Assembly (NCBI RefSeq): GCF_002443255.2
Contig: NW_019211454.1
Span: forward strand, 33,896,061 to 33,960,060
Origin: Varroa destructor
Lineage: Eukaryota > Arthropoda > Arachnida > Mesostigmata > Varroidae
Direction of reading: 5' to 3'
DNA length: 64,000 nt
This document shows, in pieces, positions 51,612 to 63,001 of this stretch. The notes under the pieces were generated by a model. The model worked only from the letters and a program-made list of their open reading frames with translations, made no database searches and had not been told where the DNA came from. A program made the position numbers and the translations under genes. Every line of letters begins with the position of its first letter. Position 1 is the stretch's first letter.

Positions 51612-54600
51612 GTAAGTGGTTAAAAGAAAAGCATTAACTGGTTCGGTGAAAAATGTTACCCTGGTCAGTGGTAACAGTAACTGCTCGCACTTGCACAATG
51701 TACATTTTTAATGTATTCTAAAGTGACGTTCCGTAGATAGTGTGTTTAAGACGTGTCTGTCTGAGCTGAGAGAATAACTAACTGCAAAGGAACATTTAAA
51801 GCAGGCAAAAATTTTTCCCAACTAAAATGGAACCGCCGTGTGTTTAGTCCGACTATAGATAAGCATACACAGATCGCTTCTTAACATTTCGATTACCTTT
51901 TTTTTTTCGCAATTTTATCGCTGTCTCATCAATACAAACTGTCGAATTTGTAGTGATCGTCGAACGAACTGGCATTGCAAAATTTAAGAACACGCAAGAG
52001 GGGGTTCATTGTTAGTGGTTACCCATAAGCCATCGTTTTTTTTTTTTCTACAAAGTAAGAAAGATACTGATGTAACCTTAGACTGAATTTTCTAGTTGTC
52101 ATAGTTATCATTGACCTCTATGGTCTGAAACTAAAGTAGGCTTAAAGCGAACTACTTTTCCAGGAAGAACGCGTGAGTTTTTGTTCGGTTTCTTATTAAA
52201 GTTGCATAATTTAGTTAAAATTAACCACTGTCAGTTTGTTGTGCTGAGCTATAATTGTTGTGTAGGCCACGATTGGCCAAGATGATGTGTAACTGGCTCA
52301 TACAAACGTAATATAACAAATGCGATCTTCCCTCATAGGCACTTTTAGCTACCTGTGGTTGGCAGAGTTAAAACGATATCGTGCCTGCCATTGGACGGCT
52401 ACTTGGTGCTTTCCTGTGCAAAAGCGGGTCAAAGTATCACCGGAACAATAGGAAGACGATGAAGTGACATAGAGCACTAAAAATCAATCAAAAATACGCT
52501 AGATAGGTTCACTAATAGGAGGTAGAAAACGTTATGTTTACCCCCCTCCCCCCTCCCCATTCTTCTAAGTTCGTATACTATTTCTTTATATAGGGTGAAA
52601 CATCTTTTGACAATTGAAGGGTCATCGTTTCACGTATATAGAAGTAACGAGAAATACACAGGTTCTTTTAATGAAAAGCGGATTCAACTGTACAAAATAT
52701 TTATGAGGGTCCAGCCTGATAACGCCCCTATTATTTCTATAATAGTGTCTTGTGATCCCATAGAGCTAATATATGTATAAAATACATTAGCTGCAACAAT
52801 TACTACAATGGTCATTCAGATGGAGTTATCGACTGCTATAAAAATGGTACAATTTAATTTTAAAACAATAATTATTTTTTCATAAAAGTCTACACGTCAT
52901 ACTTCTCATTGACGAAGGCAACACTATAGGAACAGAAAAATTACCATCCGGACAAGCAGGCCATAGAGCATCACTGTAGTGTGTGAAATAGTGTCCATAC
53001 CGATCCAGTGATGTCATCTTCAGGCTTTCGAGAAGCGCTCTGTGACCTTATTAAACTAAAAGTTGGATCTTCATTCCTGAAGAGATACTGAGGGCGCCCA
53101 GGACACAGTTGACTCACTGAAACATTGTATTCAAAAGACTCTATATTCGCGAAGTGATTGGTGAAATCGATACTACGCCAAACTGTGATTTAAATTTACG
53201 TGAAGCGGATTAAGTTACCAAGCAAACAATCCTTGGAAGAAGTTTGTCTAATATTATTCGCATAGTTGCGTTGCTTGCGTAGTGCAAGTTATCTCCCCTA
53301 AGCTGAGCTAAAGTGAGAATAAAGACACGCACATGTTTTTGCATATATCCTACCAGTTTAGAGATATTTTTTTAACTGTCCAGTTTTTGATGACTCTGAA
53401 GAATTTGTTTTCCCACACACTCAAATGTTTACATAGTACCCACCTGTATGACAAATCTGAATTCCCGCGCAACGTTCCAGATACTACGCCTCTTGCCGTA
53501 CAGCGTCTGTTCGCCAGAAACGGCGTCGGTGACCACCGCAGACCACGTTGACAAAATGGTCTCGTCCGACAAACGCTATAACATATATGTTTCGTTAATA
53601 ACTAGACCTATTTAAACGCAGACATTAGCCGTTTATCTTCTTAAGTCAACATCTCGTTCACTGTCCCAGAGAAAATTTTTATTGAAGATCCGTCTCAGCC
53701 TTACCAGGTATACAGTGAACAGTAGGCATGCTTCTGAGCGGTGCTTGTCGTCGCATTCGCGTCACGCATACGTAAAATAGCCCTGTTGTCGTTCAGCGCT
53801 TTTACGTGACGTCTGCCTTGTTCTCGGTAATCTATAGACGATGCGTGTGCACGCGCTACCTCTATCAAATTCGACAAGGATTCTAAAAGCTATAAAAATT
53901 TCTGACTATGTGTTCTGATATATATAAGGTCATCTAGATTATTGAAATTTTGATGACGGGCAAAATGGATCTAGCCGCTACCTACCTATATATGTATGCG
54001 TGTGTAGACTTCCGAAAATTCTTATAACTTAAGCTTGTTTCATTGATTTTTTTTAAATTCCCTCTTTAGGGACAAAGCCTTTGTTTTTTTGTGGCTGAAA
54101 CTTTTCCTACCATTATTGAACCTAGCTATTACAAGCTTCAAAGCTGTGGCTCGTCATGGGGATCACTAGACGGCGGTTGCTGCCAGGCCACGTTCGTGCA
54201 GCTCCGTTGCTCTCCCTGGTGAATGTACATGTTGCACAAGTACGGCGCAGTAGAAGGAGATGTGGGTCTGAAGCTGAAGCATAGTCCTGCTGCAACAGCA
54301 GCCACTATTACCGCCGTCATGGTGGCATGGGATAAAGTGGTCCCCATCTGTTTAGACACTCTCTGCTTTCCTCCTGCAGCGTAACCGTTTGGCGTCTGTA
54401 TGTCCGTTCAGTAACAGAACCGCGCTAGTGGCATTGGAATATGGCACGCGCTGTGTGAATGCAGACATGCGCTATTCTCCGTCGTGGTGATGTGTATATA
54501 GATGCAGCGACATAGAATGCTGCTGTTACTGGCATTACGGCGCTGGCTGCCTAGCTAGCGTCTCGTTGTCTGCTTCCTATTCTTTCATGTCGTTCGAACC

Positions 54601-56705
54601 CGTGCGACCACAGCGGCCCCAAGCGGGCCTCACTATGAGAATGCAAGGATATGCAAGAATACTGTAGGATGCTCCAATGACGAGAGCGAGAGACAGAGGT
54701 GGAGAAAGGGGGAGGGTTAGAAACAAACAACGAACCAACGCTAGCGGCGAACGAAGGAGCGACACTGGGGTCTAAGACTGACTTGCGATCGCGAACCACC
54801 AATACGTCTGAATAAAGAAGAGATATGGGAAGGACTGAAAAGAGGAAGACCCCAGTATCCAAAGGCAAACCTTCCGTATCCAATACAAAAGCTACCTTCA
54901 CTTGAGAAAAATTTTATTCTTGCTGTAGCGTCATTCTCCTGAGGGCCACCTGTAAAGGCCTACCCTTCAATGGGAAACATCCCCGGCGGCTCCTTGTATA
55001 GACGACACCAAGCGACGTCCATGACAGAATACAGCGGGAGAGATTGGCAACATGTTGAAATATATGCCTTTGAATATAACAAGCACATAACGTTCACAGC
55101 AACCACACTAATGATAACTACGACAGAAAACACTGTGCGGGCACTGTTTCTACCAATAGCCGTAGACTCCGTATATCCCATAGCGGATCCCGTGGGCCAA
55201 GGGGTTCTGAACATATTGGAACGGATTTGTTTCACACAACAGAAGAGGTGCGGTCTAATAGGCAAAAAGACAGTAAAAAGAAACAAGTCTGGCACTCAAA
55301 CCAGGGGTAACCATTCGTAGGATCGCCAAAACCGTCATAACATCAAGCTTTTGGAGAATGAAAGAACGCATTAAACGGAGAAAAGGAACAAAGCTGATAA
55401 CCGTAATGCCCATTTTAATAAATTGGGCGCATTGGTTTTAATATATTGCAATGTCTTGTGGTATATGTGAATATATGCAGGGGAGTCTGGGGCTATGTGG
55501 ATTCATATTTACACTTGAATTTTTTAGCAGTTGGTCTAATAGAAAATTCAGTGATGCAAGTTGCACTAAATTTCTAAAAAATTTGAAGGTATTAAATATT
55601 CCAATTAGTGTTCCCTTACTAGAAAAAAAACGAAGTAGCCCACATAGACCCTATTCCATATAGCCCTACCTAATCCTATGCGTGTATTGCATAAAGCTAT
55701 ACCTATCATTTCAGCTAAAAGTTTAACACAATCCCAGCTTTATTAAGCAAAAACACTGAACCTAAATTGCGAGGTCATCAGTTTATAACGGTTAGTGGAA
55801 ATAATGACCATTCAGATTGTTTTGAATTACCGTTTTGGTGCATTAACCCATCTATAACAAAAGTGACGAATATACTAATACCATTTTTATTGACTCCTTC
55901 TATTATCTCAGAGAGGGTTTAAGGTCGGCATTATCACCTTGTGTTATATGCTACGGAGGCGACTGTGGTGGTAAAAATGTTCATCTCAGTCAGCGTTAGC
56001 TGAATTAAGTGTAAGAGCTCCGTTGATTCAAGTAAATACACTGTCGTACACGGAATAGCGTCGAAATAAAGAATAACACTTTGACGTAGTCTCAACTTGC
56101 TTCTGTTGTTGTTTCTAATTCTGCTCTGTTGCAGAAGGAGGCTATAGCCCTACTGCAATGTCGAAGCGACCCCCTTGAGTAAAGTGTGCTTTGACACTCG
56201 GTCGGTCGGTCAATGAGAAACAGACGGAAAAAAGGGAAGGACATCAGGCGAAAGAAGAGTCTGCAGGTGCTCGACTAGGACAGGGTAGTAGGACACAAGC
56301 TGACGGCCAAATCCAAGAGGGCAACTTGTCGTGGTAAACAAAGAGCTATGCCGAGTACGCCGAGAGATACCGAATGGCAAATGGAACGAAGAAAATCTAA
56401 AAGAACGAGAACGTTGAAAACCAAAGGGATCACCGGATCGCCTTTGAGACCGCAGAAACAGCCGCTGTCACCACGATCAAAGTCTTCGCACTATACGAGC
56501 GCTGACGAAGCCTCTGAATAAGAAAACGGGACTGTCCATAAGTCCACCGTAGTTGTCCTTAATCCACACGGAAAGGCAAAACGAACCGCGAAAGCGGAAA
56601 TAGTGAAAACGGCACAATTCAAAACGGGAAAAAGCAGAACAAATTACTAACAACCGCGTAGCGAGAAGAAGACCTAAACAATGGATGACAGAAATAATAT
56701 ACAGG

Positions 56706-56726
56706 ATATATATATATATATATATA
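56706..56726. repeat. (AT)n microsatellite
   Basis: AT alternation of about 21 bases inside the large intron. Confidence 0.9.
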
Positions 56727-57634
56727 CATACTCATAGTTAATAATGATGATTTGAGAGTAATAAAGGACAGCTGAAAATTCTATTGAGACGCAAAAGATG
56801 ATCGTATAGTGGGCATCGTTGCAGAACGATAACAATACTGATAACAGCAACGGCTTGCGAAGGCTAATAGAGTTATGAATAGGAAAGGCTATGAGGAGTA
56901 TAATTTAGAACGAATGTGTGGAAAATGGCTTGTTACAATCCGTTATTAAGGCAAGAAGGCCGAAAAGGCGATCTTGAGTCGACCTAAATAAATGTCTTGC
57001 AGTTAAATGAAATATTGCCAACAGTAATGACGTTCCTACCCATACTATATGTCTTCCTTTGGTTTTCTTTTTTGTACTTGCACATTTCTCCTTGTTAAGA
57101 GACAGCTGGCATGTTGCTCGATACAAAAGTTCTGTGATTCCTGCCTAGCAAGTGTATAGATAATACATTTATCGAACAGGCAGCGTGCTATTTTACTTTA
57201 TACACCTACCTAGCTCTCATATCATTGCGATATGGATCATGATCATTTTGCCCTATTATTTGACTCCAAGCTGCTTCCCAATTTGACCCCAGGATAGTCT
57301 GGCCCAATCAACTGGGGAGTATTATTCCGTTCTTGTCCAAAACAACTCTCAAAGTTCAAAGATTCGAAAAAAATGTTCCTCAATTGACGGCCAGCAAACA
57401 ATGTATCGTGTTATAATACTGACAGGTGTCTCGAACGTTAGATGGAGCCGCAAGTGGATATTTTCTTGATGCAGGTAGCACCCCTTCGTGGCTTGTTCGC
57501 ACAAAACTGCAGAATTGCTTTCCGATATTGGCGTTTGTAAAAATAGAAGCGTCGATTATATTCATTCTTTTTAATTGTTTATCTTTTGTTTCTTTGCTAT
57601 TAAAGGCGCGAGCTTGTTAAGCTGTCTTTTCTAG

Positions 57635-57908
57635 AGATGCTTCGATATCAGACGACGTTTTATACGCTCCTGGCACAGACACCGTAATTTCCTGTTCATC
57701 ATCGACGACTCCTATAGAACTAGTACAAATATGGCACCCATTTGTACTTGCAGTACAGGTTCTTAGAGCTTGCAATGAGAGGTACGGAACCGAGCTTGCC
57801 GTTGCACCTTTAACCATGATTCGAATGGACGTTGATGGGAAGATACGCCACGCCTGCAACAACGAGCAAGGGATTCTCCCGTACCAACTTATACTAAGAA
57901 ATGAATAA
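57635..57908 (+). CDS. Possible exon, unrecognised protein
   Basis: A good acceptor (gttaagctgtcttttctag, ending 57634) precedes 91 open codons that end in TAA 57906-57908. The frame has no ATG near its start, so it would be an internal or terminal exon. The translation has a natural-looking composition (IWHPFVLAVQVLRACNERYG, then MIRMDVDGKIRHACNNEQGI). The entry phase (2) does not fit ACP exon 1 (phase 0). The minus strand is also open for 107 codons here. No family is recognised. A nested gene, a decayed copy or chance are all possible. Confidence 0.2.
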
Positions 57909-58727
57909 GTACAGTTGTTTCTGTTGTGCCATGCAATCAAGCCGTTAAATTGATATCTTGAAAGGAGTGAACTGACGGGTGGATCATCTAGCCAACCCCT
58001 GTGTATAAGCGGCGGACCATGTTACATATTAATGAATAGATTTTCAACCAGGTTTTCTCTGACACTGGCTACCGAAACACTACCTGACGTAACAGTGCAT
58101 TCTGTTCCAAAAGGCGCGAAACGCTGTTTTTTTTTTTCTTGAAAACTGGCTATTAGGTAAACTAACAACTTTTATAGATGCTGGTGTTTACAAATGTCAG
58201 AACTCGCGGTCTCTCAAATAGAGAGACACGATATTTGGATGTTGTTTCTTCCAAACCGTTTATTGTGCGCATATTGAAGATGAAGCTTCTTCATTTATAC
58301 CTTCATCTTCAGAAGGAAAAGTGTCAGTTGATTCACTGAATACTGAATGGATTGACATCTAAAGGGTGCGTTTATTAGGCAGTAAAAACGTATGATCTGC
58401 TTAAAGAACGGGACCGAGTACAATGGGAATTCTTTGTGCGGACGTACGATCGTTACTGTACCAAGAAGGTGTACTTTAATCTCGGCATCCAATTAACTTA
58501 TTTATGCTGCGGGGTGATTTTTTTTATCTAGTTGAAAAGTAACTGGATGCTAAGTTTTCGAAGCAAGCTTAGCGTATCGTGAATTAGTGAAGCTATCTAC
58601 ACAGTGTGCACGCACGATGTTTCACATTTGTTATATTGACATTTTTTTTTCTCGCAATTTTACTGCTAAACATAAATTATTTAAGAGCATTTCCCTTTGC
58701 TTTTCGGCGTTTTTCTCTGGCTTCCAG

Positions 58728-59010
58728 CTTGGACATCAAAGATATTGTCTGGCCGTTCACAATGAGCACTATAGTTTTTCTTTATACCTGTATCGAGTGC
58801 CATTATCAAGACCTTCGTTTGTTAGGACAAAACTGCATGAATCGTCAAAAATTATCGCAAGAAAGCTGATAGTAGATCTCAGAATTTCTGCAATGAAGTA
58901 TCAAATAAACGACCGAGCCTCCTATCAGATACAATTAGCACTCATGTCGGAGCACATCAGGAATCTCACTAACGCAATGACGAGCAGAGTATGTCCGCAT
59001 GGCAGACAAC
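58728..59010 (+). CDS. Possible exon with MutL-like C-terminal motif (CPHGR)
   Basis: A strong acceptor (tttttctctggcttccag, ending 58727) and a strong donor (C|GTAAGT, 59011) bound 94 open codons plus one base. The last third contains SAMKY, then SEHIRNLT, and ends CPHGRQ. MutL-family mismatch-repair proteins (PMS2, MLH3) end with a conserved C-x-H-G-R-P motif preceded by an SE…LI helix. Against this, the Pro is replaced by Gln, and the conserved first Cys of the metal site is not present. Joining in phase 1 to an acceptor at about 60288 would add ten residues (RHLHIVHKLH) and a stop. It lies in the ACP intron on the same strand and no N-terminal part is seen, so a fragment or chance is likely. 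Confidence 0.15.
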
Positions 59011-61297
59011 GTAAGTAAAGGCTGACGTAAAACTATAGGCGAGAAACAAACGCTCTTATCCTTTATCTGGAAATACATATGTCTATATAAAGATGTGGAA
59101 ATGGAACGAACGTACAACATAGTGTCAAGCGTGGGCTCTTTCTTCAAGCAAAGATTTCCTACTTTTATCACTCTGTTAAAGAGGAATAGCATAGGTCTAG
59201 TTATCATACAGAACGTAATAAGCTGAATTTTATTTTTGCGAACTAGATAAAATTCTCCATAGCAAAAGCTAGCAACGTGACAAATAAAATTTCAGGTATC
59301 AGGTACGATAGATGCAAAAGGATAAGCTACGGCCTTCTTCATTCGTCACAGATTTTTTTACTTTAGCTGTGTTTCTCATAAGAATTGGAATAGTTCTATC
59401 ATGTTAACTATGGTGCATTGTACTGAGTCATCAATACAGCCGCCGCAATAGAATGAATAGAATAGAAAAAAAAAATCCTATTGGATTCGTTGTGTATGCT
59501 CGGGCTGCCAAGGCTCGGAACGAATGGTGGTGCCTAAGGTGATATTACGTAAGTACGCGTCGAGGAATAAGCACGAACAAACAGCACAGTTTGTTAAATC
59601 TGATTTATCTTAGAAAGAACATCAGAAAGCCAGAAGTCGAATCAGACTTTCAAGAGGCACCACATTTACAAATTGTTGATAGGAGGAGCTAATATACATG
59701 AATTATATTTTGTTCTCTCCAATATTTGTCAGATATTCACCGATTGAAGGACGTCACGAATCGAAATGATCTGACTTTTCCGAGGTGAATCAACAGTGTG
59801 AAAATTATTTAGAGGAGAAGTATACGGCGGAAAAATTATCACAACATTGCATTACTAATAGCAAAAATATACCGCATCTCCTGAAAATAATTTTTTCTAG
59901 TTTATGGGTAGAATACTGTTTGTCAGTTATGTCTAAGGGTCCGTTCAGGTAAAGTCGTTTACAATGCCTTATCGTTGCACCTGTTTACGCATATTTTGCG
60001 TGTAATTTCGCGTCAGAGTAGATACGACTGAATTGGTTCTTACGTAACCGTCCCACGTATCTATTCGATTTTTTCCCTAACTAATTATCTAGTTTATAGC
60101 TAATAGTCAAGCATGAGAGCAGAAATCTGATAAAAGCAGAAAACTGATAATCAATTGATAACATTTTTTGCCAGAGTTTGGCTGATCGAAATTTGATCAT
60201 ATATCATTGCAAGTATCAGAGGAGGCCAAAGATAATTACCTTTCCATACTCTCTTTTCTCTGGGGCGCACTTCTGCGCATGTATTCAGGTCATCTACATA
60301 TCGTACATAAGCTACACTAAGCTGTTATTGCATTGTAGCCGTTGGAGTCTAGGGATCGGGTACAGGAGCAGAGCGCTCCCAAAGGGGATCTATACTACTC
60401 GAGAAAAAGTTGCAGTTAGCCAGCCATTCGGACCGATTAAGCCCAGTAGTCTCGAATTCGGAACCTTTATAATTACTTAGAAGCCTCAAGTTAAGGCTAA
60501 TAATTTGATTGTGTAACTACCGTGTTATGTTATTTCTGTATAATACTGTCCGTATGGTTTTTCATATTACACAGTCTGCCAACTAAATCTTACTCGATTT
60601 GTGTGAAGATTTTTTTGAGTTCGCAAAAACTGCAGGTGAACCATTGCCAGACGAACCAGCTAGCTTCAAGCCGAGTCTCTGCAAGCTAAGCATCCATTGA
60701 ATATATATACTAGATTTTTATGGTTTCACACCATCAAAAATGAAAACGTCGATTTCCGTACGTTTCGCAGAAGACTCGTAGTGAGTCATTTCGCGCTGAA
60801 CGATTCATATCGTCGGTGTTATATTGAGGCCATACAAATACAAGCAGAGATAACTAAACACCTATTCAGTGCTACGTAACCAACGCTAGAGGATTGTTCG
60901 GTCCATCAAAAGCGAAATTCAGGAACTTTGTCTGGTGCCGAAGTATTTCACGATAAGCGCCTCTCTTAGACTTGCAGAGACATAATTTATCCATCATGTC
61001 AACATCATCACCTTCGTTCCTGTTTTATTAGAATATAGTAGCGGTCGTACGTTGTTAGAAATATTATTAAGCGTATGTAGTTAGGTGTGATTAGGATATC
61101 GGTTTCAACATCTTTCCTTGACTGCTATAAGTACGAATAATATAATGTTATCTATGCATCTTATAAATGTTCTAAATAATAATATCTCTATAGGCTGCCA
61201 AGGATGCCCATATAGCCAGCTGGCAGTATCATTTTATAGAGGAAAATTAAGTGTGGCCGAAACAGACTGAAGTTGTCCCTTGTTTTTTTTTTCACAG

Positions 61298-61414
61298 ACA
61301 TACGCATACTGGAGAGACGTATGTAAGCCAACTTCCAGAAACGAAAGACGCTGGGCTAGTACAGAGTCGAGCCGACGGGGAACTTTGCAAGAAAAGAACA
61401 CTTTTAAATTATGA
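61298..61414 (+). CDS. ACP: AKH/corazonin-related peptide (ACP)-like precursor, coding exon 2 (terminal)
   Basis: A near-ideal acceptor (tgtttttttttt-cacag, ending 61297) opens this exon in phase 0, matching exon 1. It encodes residues 61-98, beginning TYAYWRDVCKPTS, and stops at TGA 61412-61414. Cys69 lies 24 residues after Cys44. AKH-type precursors carry a Cys pair at nearly this spacing around an amphipathic helix, which supports the join. The tail is basic, with two dibasic sites (Arg77-Arg78 and Arg86-Arg87); whether they are cut is unknown. The total of 98 residues suits the family. Another frame of the same exon stays open to 61772, probably by chance. Competing second exons (such as 58929 onward in phase 0) have weaker acceptors. 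The join is inferred; no transcript was available. Confidence 0.75.
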   Translation, partial: TYAYWRDVCKPTSRNERRWASTESSRRGTLQEKNTFKL

Positions 61415-62055
61415 TGAACGAAATACCCATAGTGTTCAAGCAAAACGCACATGTTATCCGCCACTTTTATCTTACTTTATTCAGTTTATCGATACGCCGA
61501 TACGTATGATTGATAGTTGTATTATCATCGCAGCTTACCTTAACCGATGCCTTTATATCTTCATAAATTCCTTGAGAGATTATGAATTTGGCAACGATTT
61601 CGGAGTATTACCAAAAATGGCTACCCCAGAGGCAATGAAATGTGGTCGGATGAAAAAAAAAATGAAGGAACGCACATCGGTGCCATGGACACAAACTCAC
61701 TGTGACAACCTTGTGACCATTACGAATATTCTTGCAATTGTCTCTAACTATGCAGTCGTTATCAGCGTGTGACGATTTCATAAATACTTCGATACCTCGG
61801 TGAATAAGTCGATAGATTTGTGTACCATCTATCCAAATATAAATATGCTATCGTCTTCTGGCTTTCCGTTCAATGCATATAAGTGGTACTTATTGAAATC
61901 TCTGCCCTAGAATTCGCTCGCAATAATTCTCCGTCTATTTCGTTAAATATATCTTGCTGTACGCAAGCCTTCGAACAGCATACATGCGCGTGTGTACGTG
62001 TACGTAGAGACTCGAAATAACACGGTTCGGGACTAAGGCGATGCCAATCTTGAAA

Positions 62056-62061
62056 ATTAAA
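62056..62061 (+). terminator. Possible poly(A) signal (ATTAAA) of the ACP-like gene
   Basis: ATTAAA is the common variant of the cleavage and polyadenylation hexamer. I saw no AATAAA between the stop at 61414 and this site, about 640 nt downstream. The hexamer is short and expected by chance in AT-rich DNA, so this is only a candidate end of the 3' untranslated region. Confidence 0.22.
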
Positions 62062-62462
62062 AAACTAGTTGACGTAAGATGAGAGCGTAATAACAACAAA
62101 CCGAAAGTTATTGTCTCTAGTGAAATGGTTCACGTGCCGAATGGCTGTGGAGGGGAAGCTTCAGCAATCATAAACATTCGTTCCACCTTGATTGCTTCTC
62201 CAAACAACATCTGTCCGCTTCATCTACGGTTTGAAGTCTCATAAATGACGGTCTGAAGCAAACACACGTTGGCTTATTCGACGGCGTCCGACCGTATTCT
62301 CGACTGCGTAGCGAAAAAAAAACATCTCGTTCATTCAACATTTCCACTTAACGAAAACGAAATAATTATCGAATGAAAAAAGATAGTGAGCACAGGAGGT
62401 AAGCAGGCACATATGCTGCACGGAATGGCAGTTTGAGTCAGATGCACATAAAAGTAAGATTG

Positions 62463-62476
62463 AAAAAAAAAAAAAA
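62463..62476. repeat. Poly(A) run
   Basis: Fourteen A residues; no adjacent retroposon body recognised. Confidence 0.85.
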
Positions 62477-62890
62477 GGCAAAATATATGCAAATAATTTT
62501 CATTAGACTTGGCCAACTAAGCTGAAAAAATCGCTTCGCTGGTCCGCCAGCAGCGCAACGCCGTTCCTCAAGGAGAACCTGCACCCCCGCCAAAACTGTT
62601 TCAGAGCTATATCGAAAGCAAATCGCCGTAAGAATGTCTTCAAACAATAATATCTATAATAATCTACCGTGAAGATTTAGATCAACGGCAACGAAACAGA
62701 GTAAAAGTAAAACGATAGAACGGTATGGATGAATTAAAAGCCCGTTCTCGCCGGCGGGATCTGGGCTCGAGGCCCACGACTGGTGAAGTTGTCAACCAGT
62801 TCCGTCCGTCTGGTCGACTATTCCATAGAAAAGGGCAAGTTTGCTAGAAATCTTTTGATTCGTTCGACTTTGTATTTAAGGACGAAGAAA

Positions 62891-63001
62891 ATGGCACCGA
62901 GACCACCGTTGGTGTTATGCTGTTTGCTATTATTATCATCTCATATCTCAGCCGCCACAGCTACCACTGTTTTACGGTTTAGTTATTGCGACCGACACTA
63001 A
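62891..63001 (+). CDS. Candidate short secreted peptide (36 codons)
   Basis: ATG 62891 has an excellent start context (gaaaATGG). The frame encodes MAPRPPLVLCCLLLLSSHIS followed by AATATTVLRFSYCDRH and a TAA. The first 20-25 residues look like a signal peptide: a short polar start, a Leu-rich core, then Ala-rich small residues suited to signal peptidase. What remains is a tail of about 12 residues with one Cys and no dibasic site or amidation Gly, so it is not a typical neuropeptide. It could be the first part of a secreted protein whose splice donor I cannot see, a small secreted peptide, or chance. It lies about 1.5 kb downstream of the ACP-like gene on the same strand. Confidence 0.22.
   Translation: MAPRPPLVLCCLLLLSSHISAATATTVLRFSYCDRH

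Larger units (their letters stand above)
51612..61297 (+). other. Large phase-0 intron of the ACP-like gene (about 9.7 kb)
   Basis: The donor is GTAAGT (51612-51617). The acceptor is a ten-T tract plus TCACAG ending at 61297. The intron is AT-rich and includes a C-rich tract at 52541-52558, an (AT)n run at 56706-56726 and a purine-rich stretch at about 56215-56690. Two stretches with exon-like boundaries in incompatible or uncertain phase (57635-57908 and 58728-59010) are listed separately. A GC-richer island at 54.1-54.9 kb has overlapping frames on both strands and no recognised product. The rest shows nothing recognisable. Confidence 0.7.
61415..62890. other. 3' flank of the ACP-like gene, no further gene seen
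   Basis: AT-rich sequence that probably includes the 3' untranslated region. An A14 run lies at 62463-62476. A B-box-like GGGCTCGAGGCCC at about 62763-62775 has no convincing A box. Nothing else is recognised. Confidence 0.5.

Noticed and set aside
51402..51698. Minus-strand frame of 98 codons opposite ACP exon 1
   Set aside because: It is the shadow of the neuropeptide exon and has no independent features.
58929..59019. Alternative second exon for the ACP-like precursor (phase 0, 27 codons plus two, one Cys, stop)
   Set aside because: The acceptor is weak, and the Cys spacing (37 residues between) is much wider than in AKH-type precursors. The 61298 exon has a far better acceptor and spacing.
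62745..62785. B-box-like GGGCTCGAGGCCC
   Set aside because: It is a self-complementary GC-rich motif without an A box at tRNA distance.
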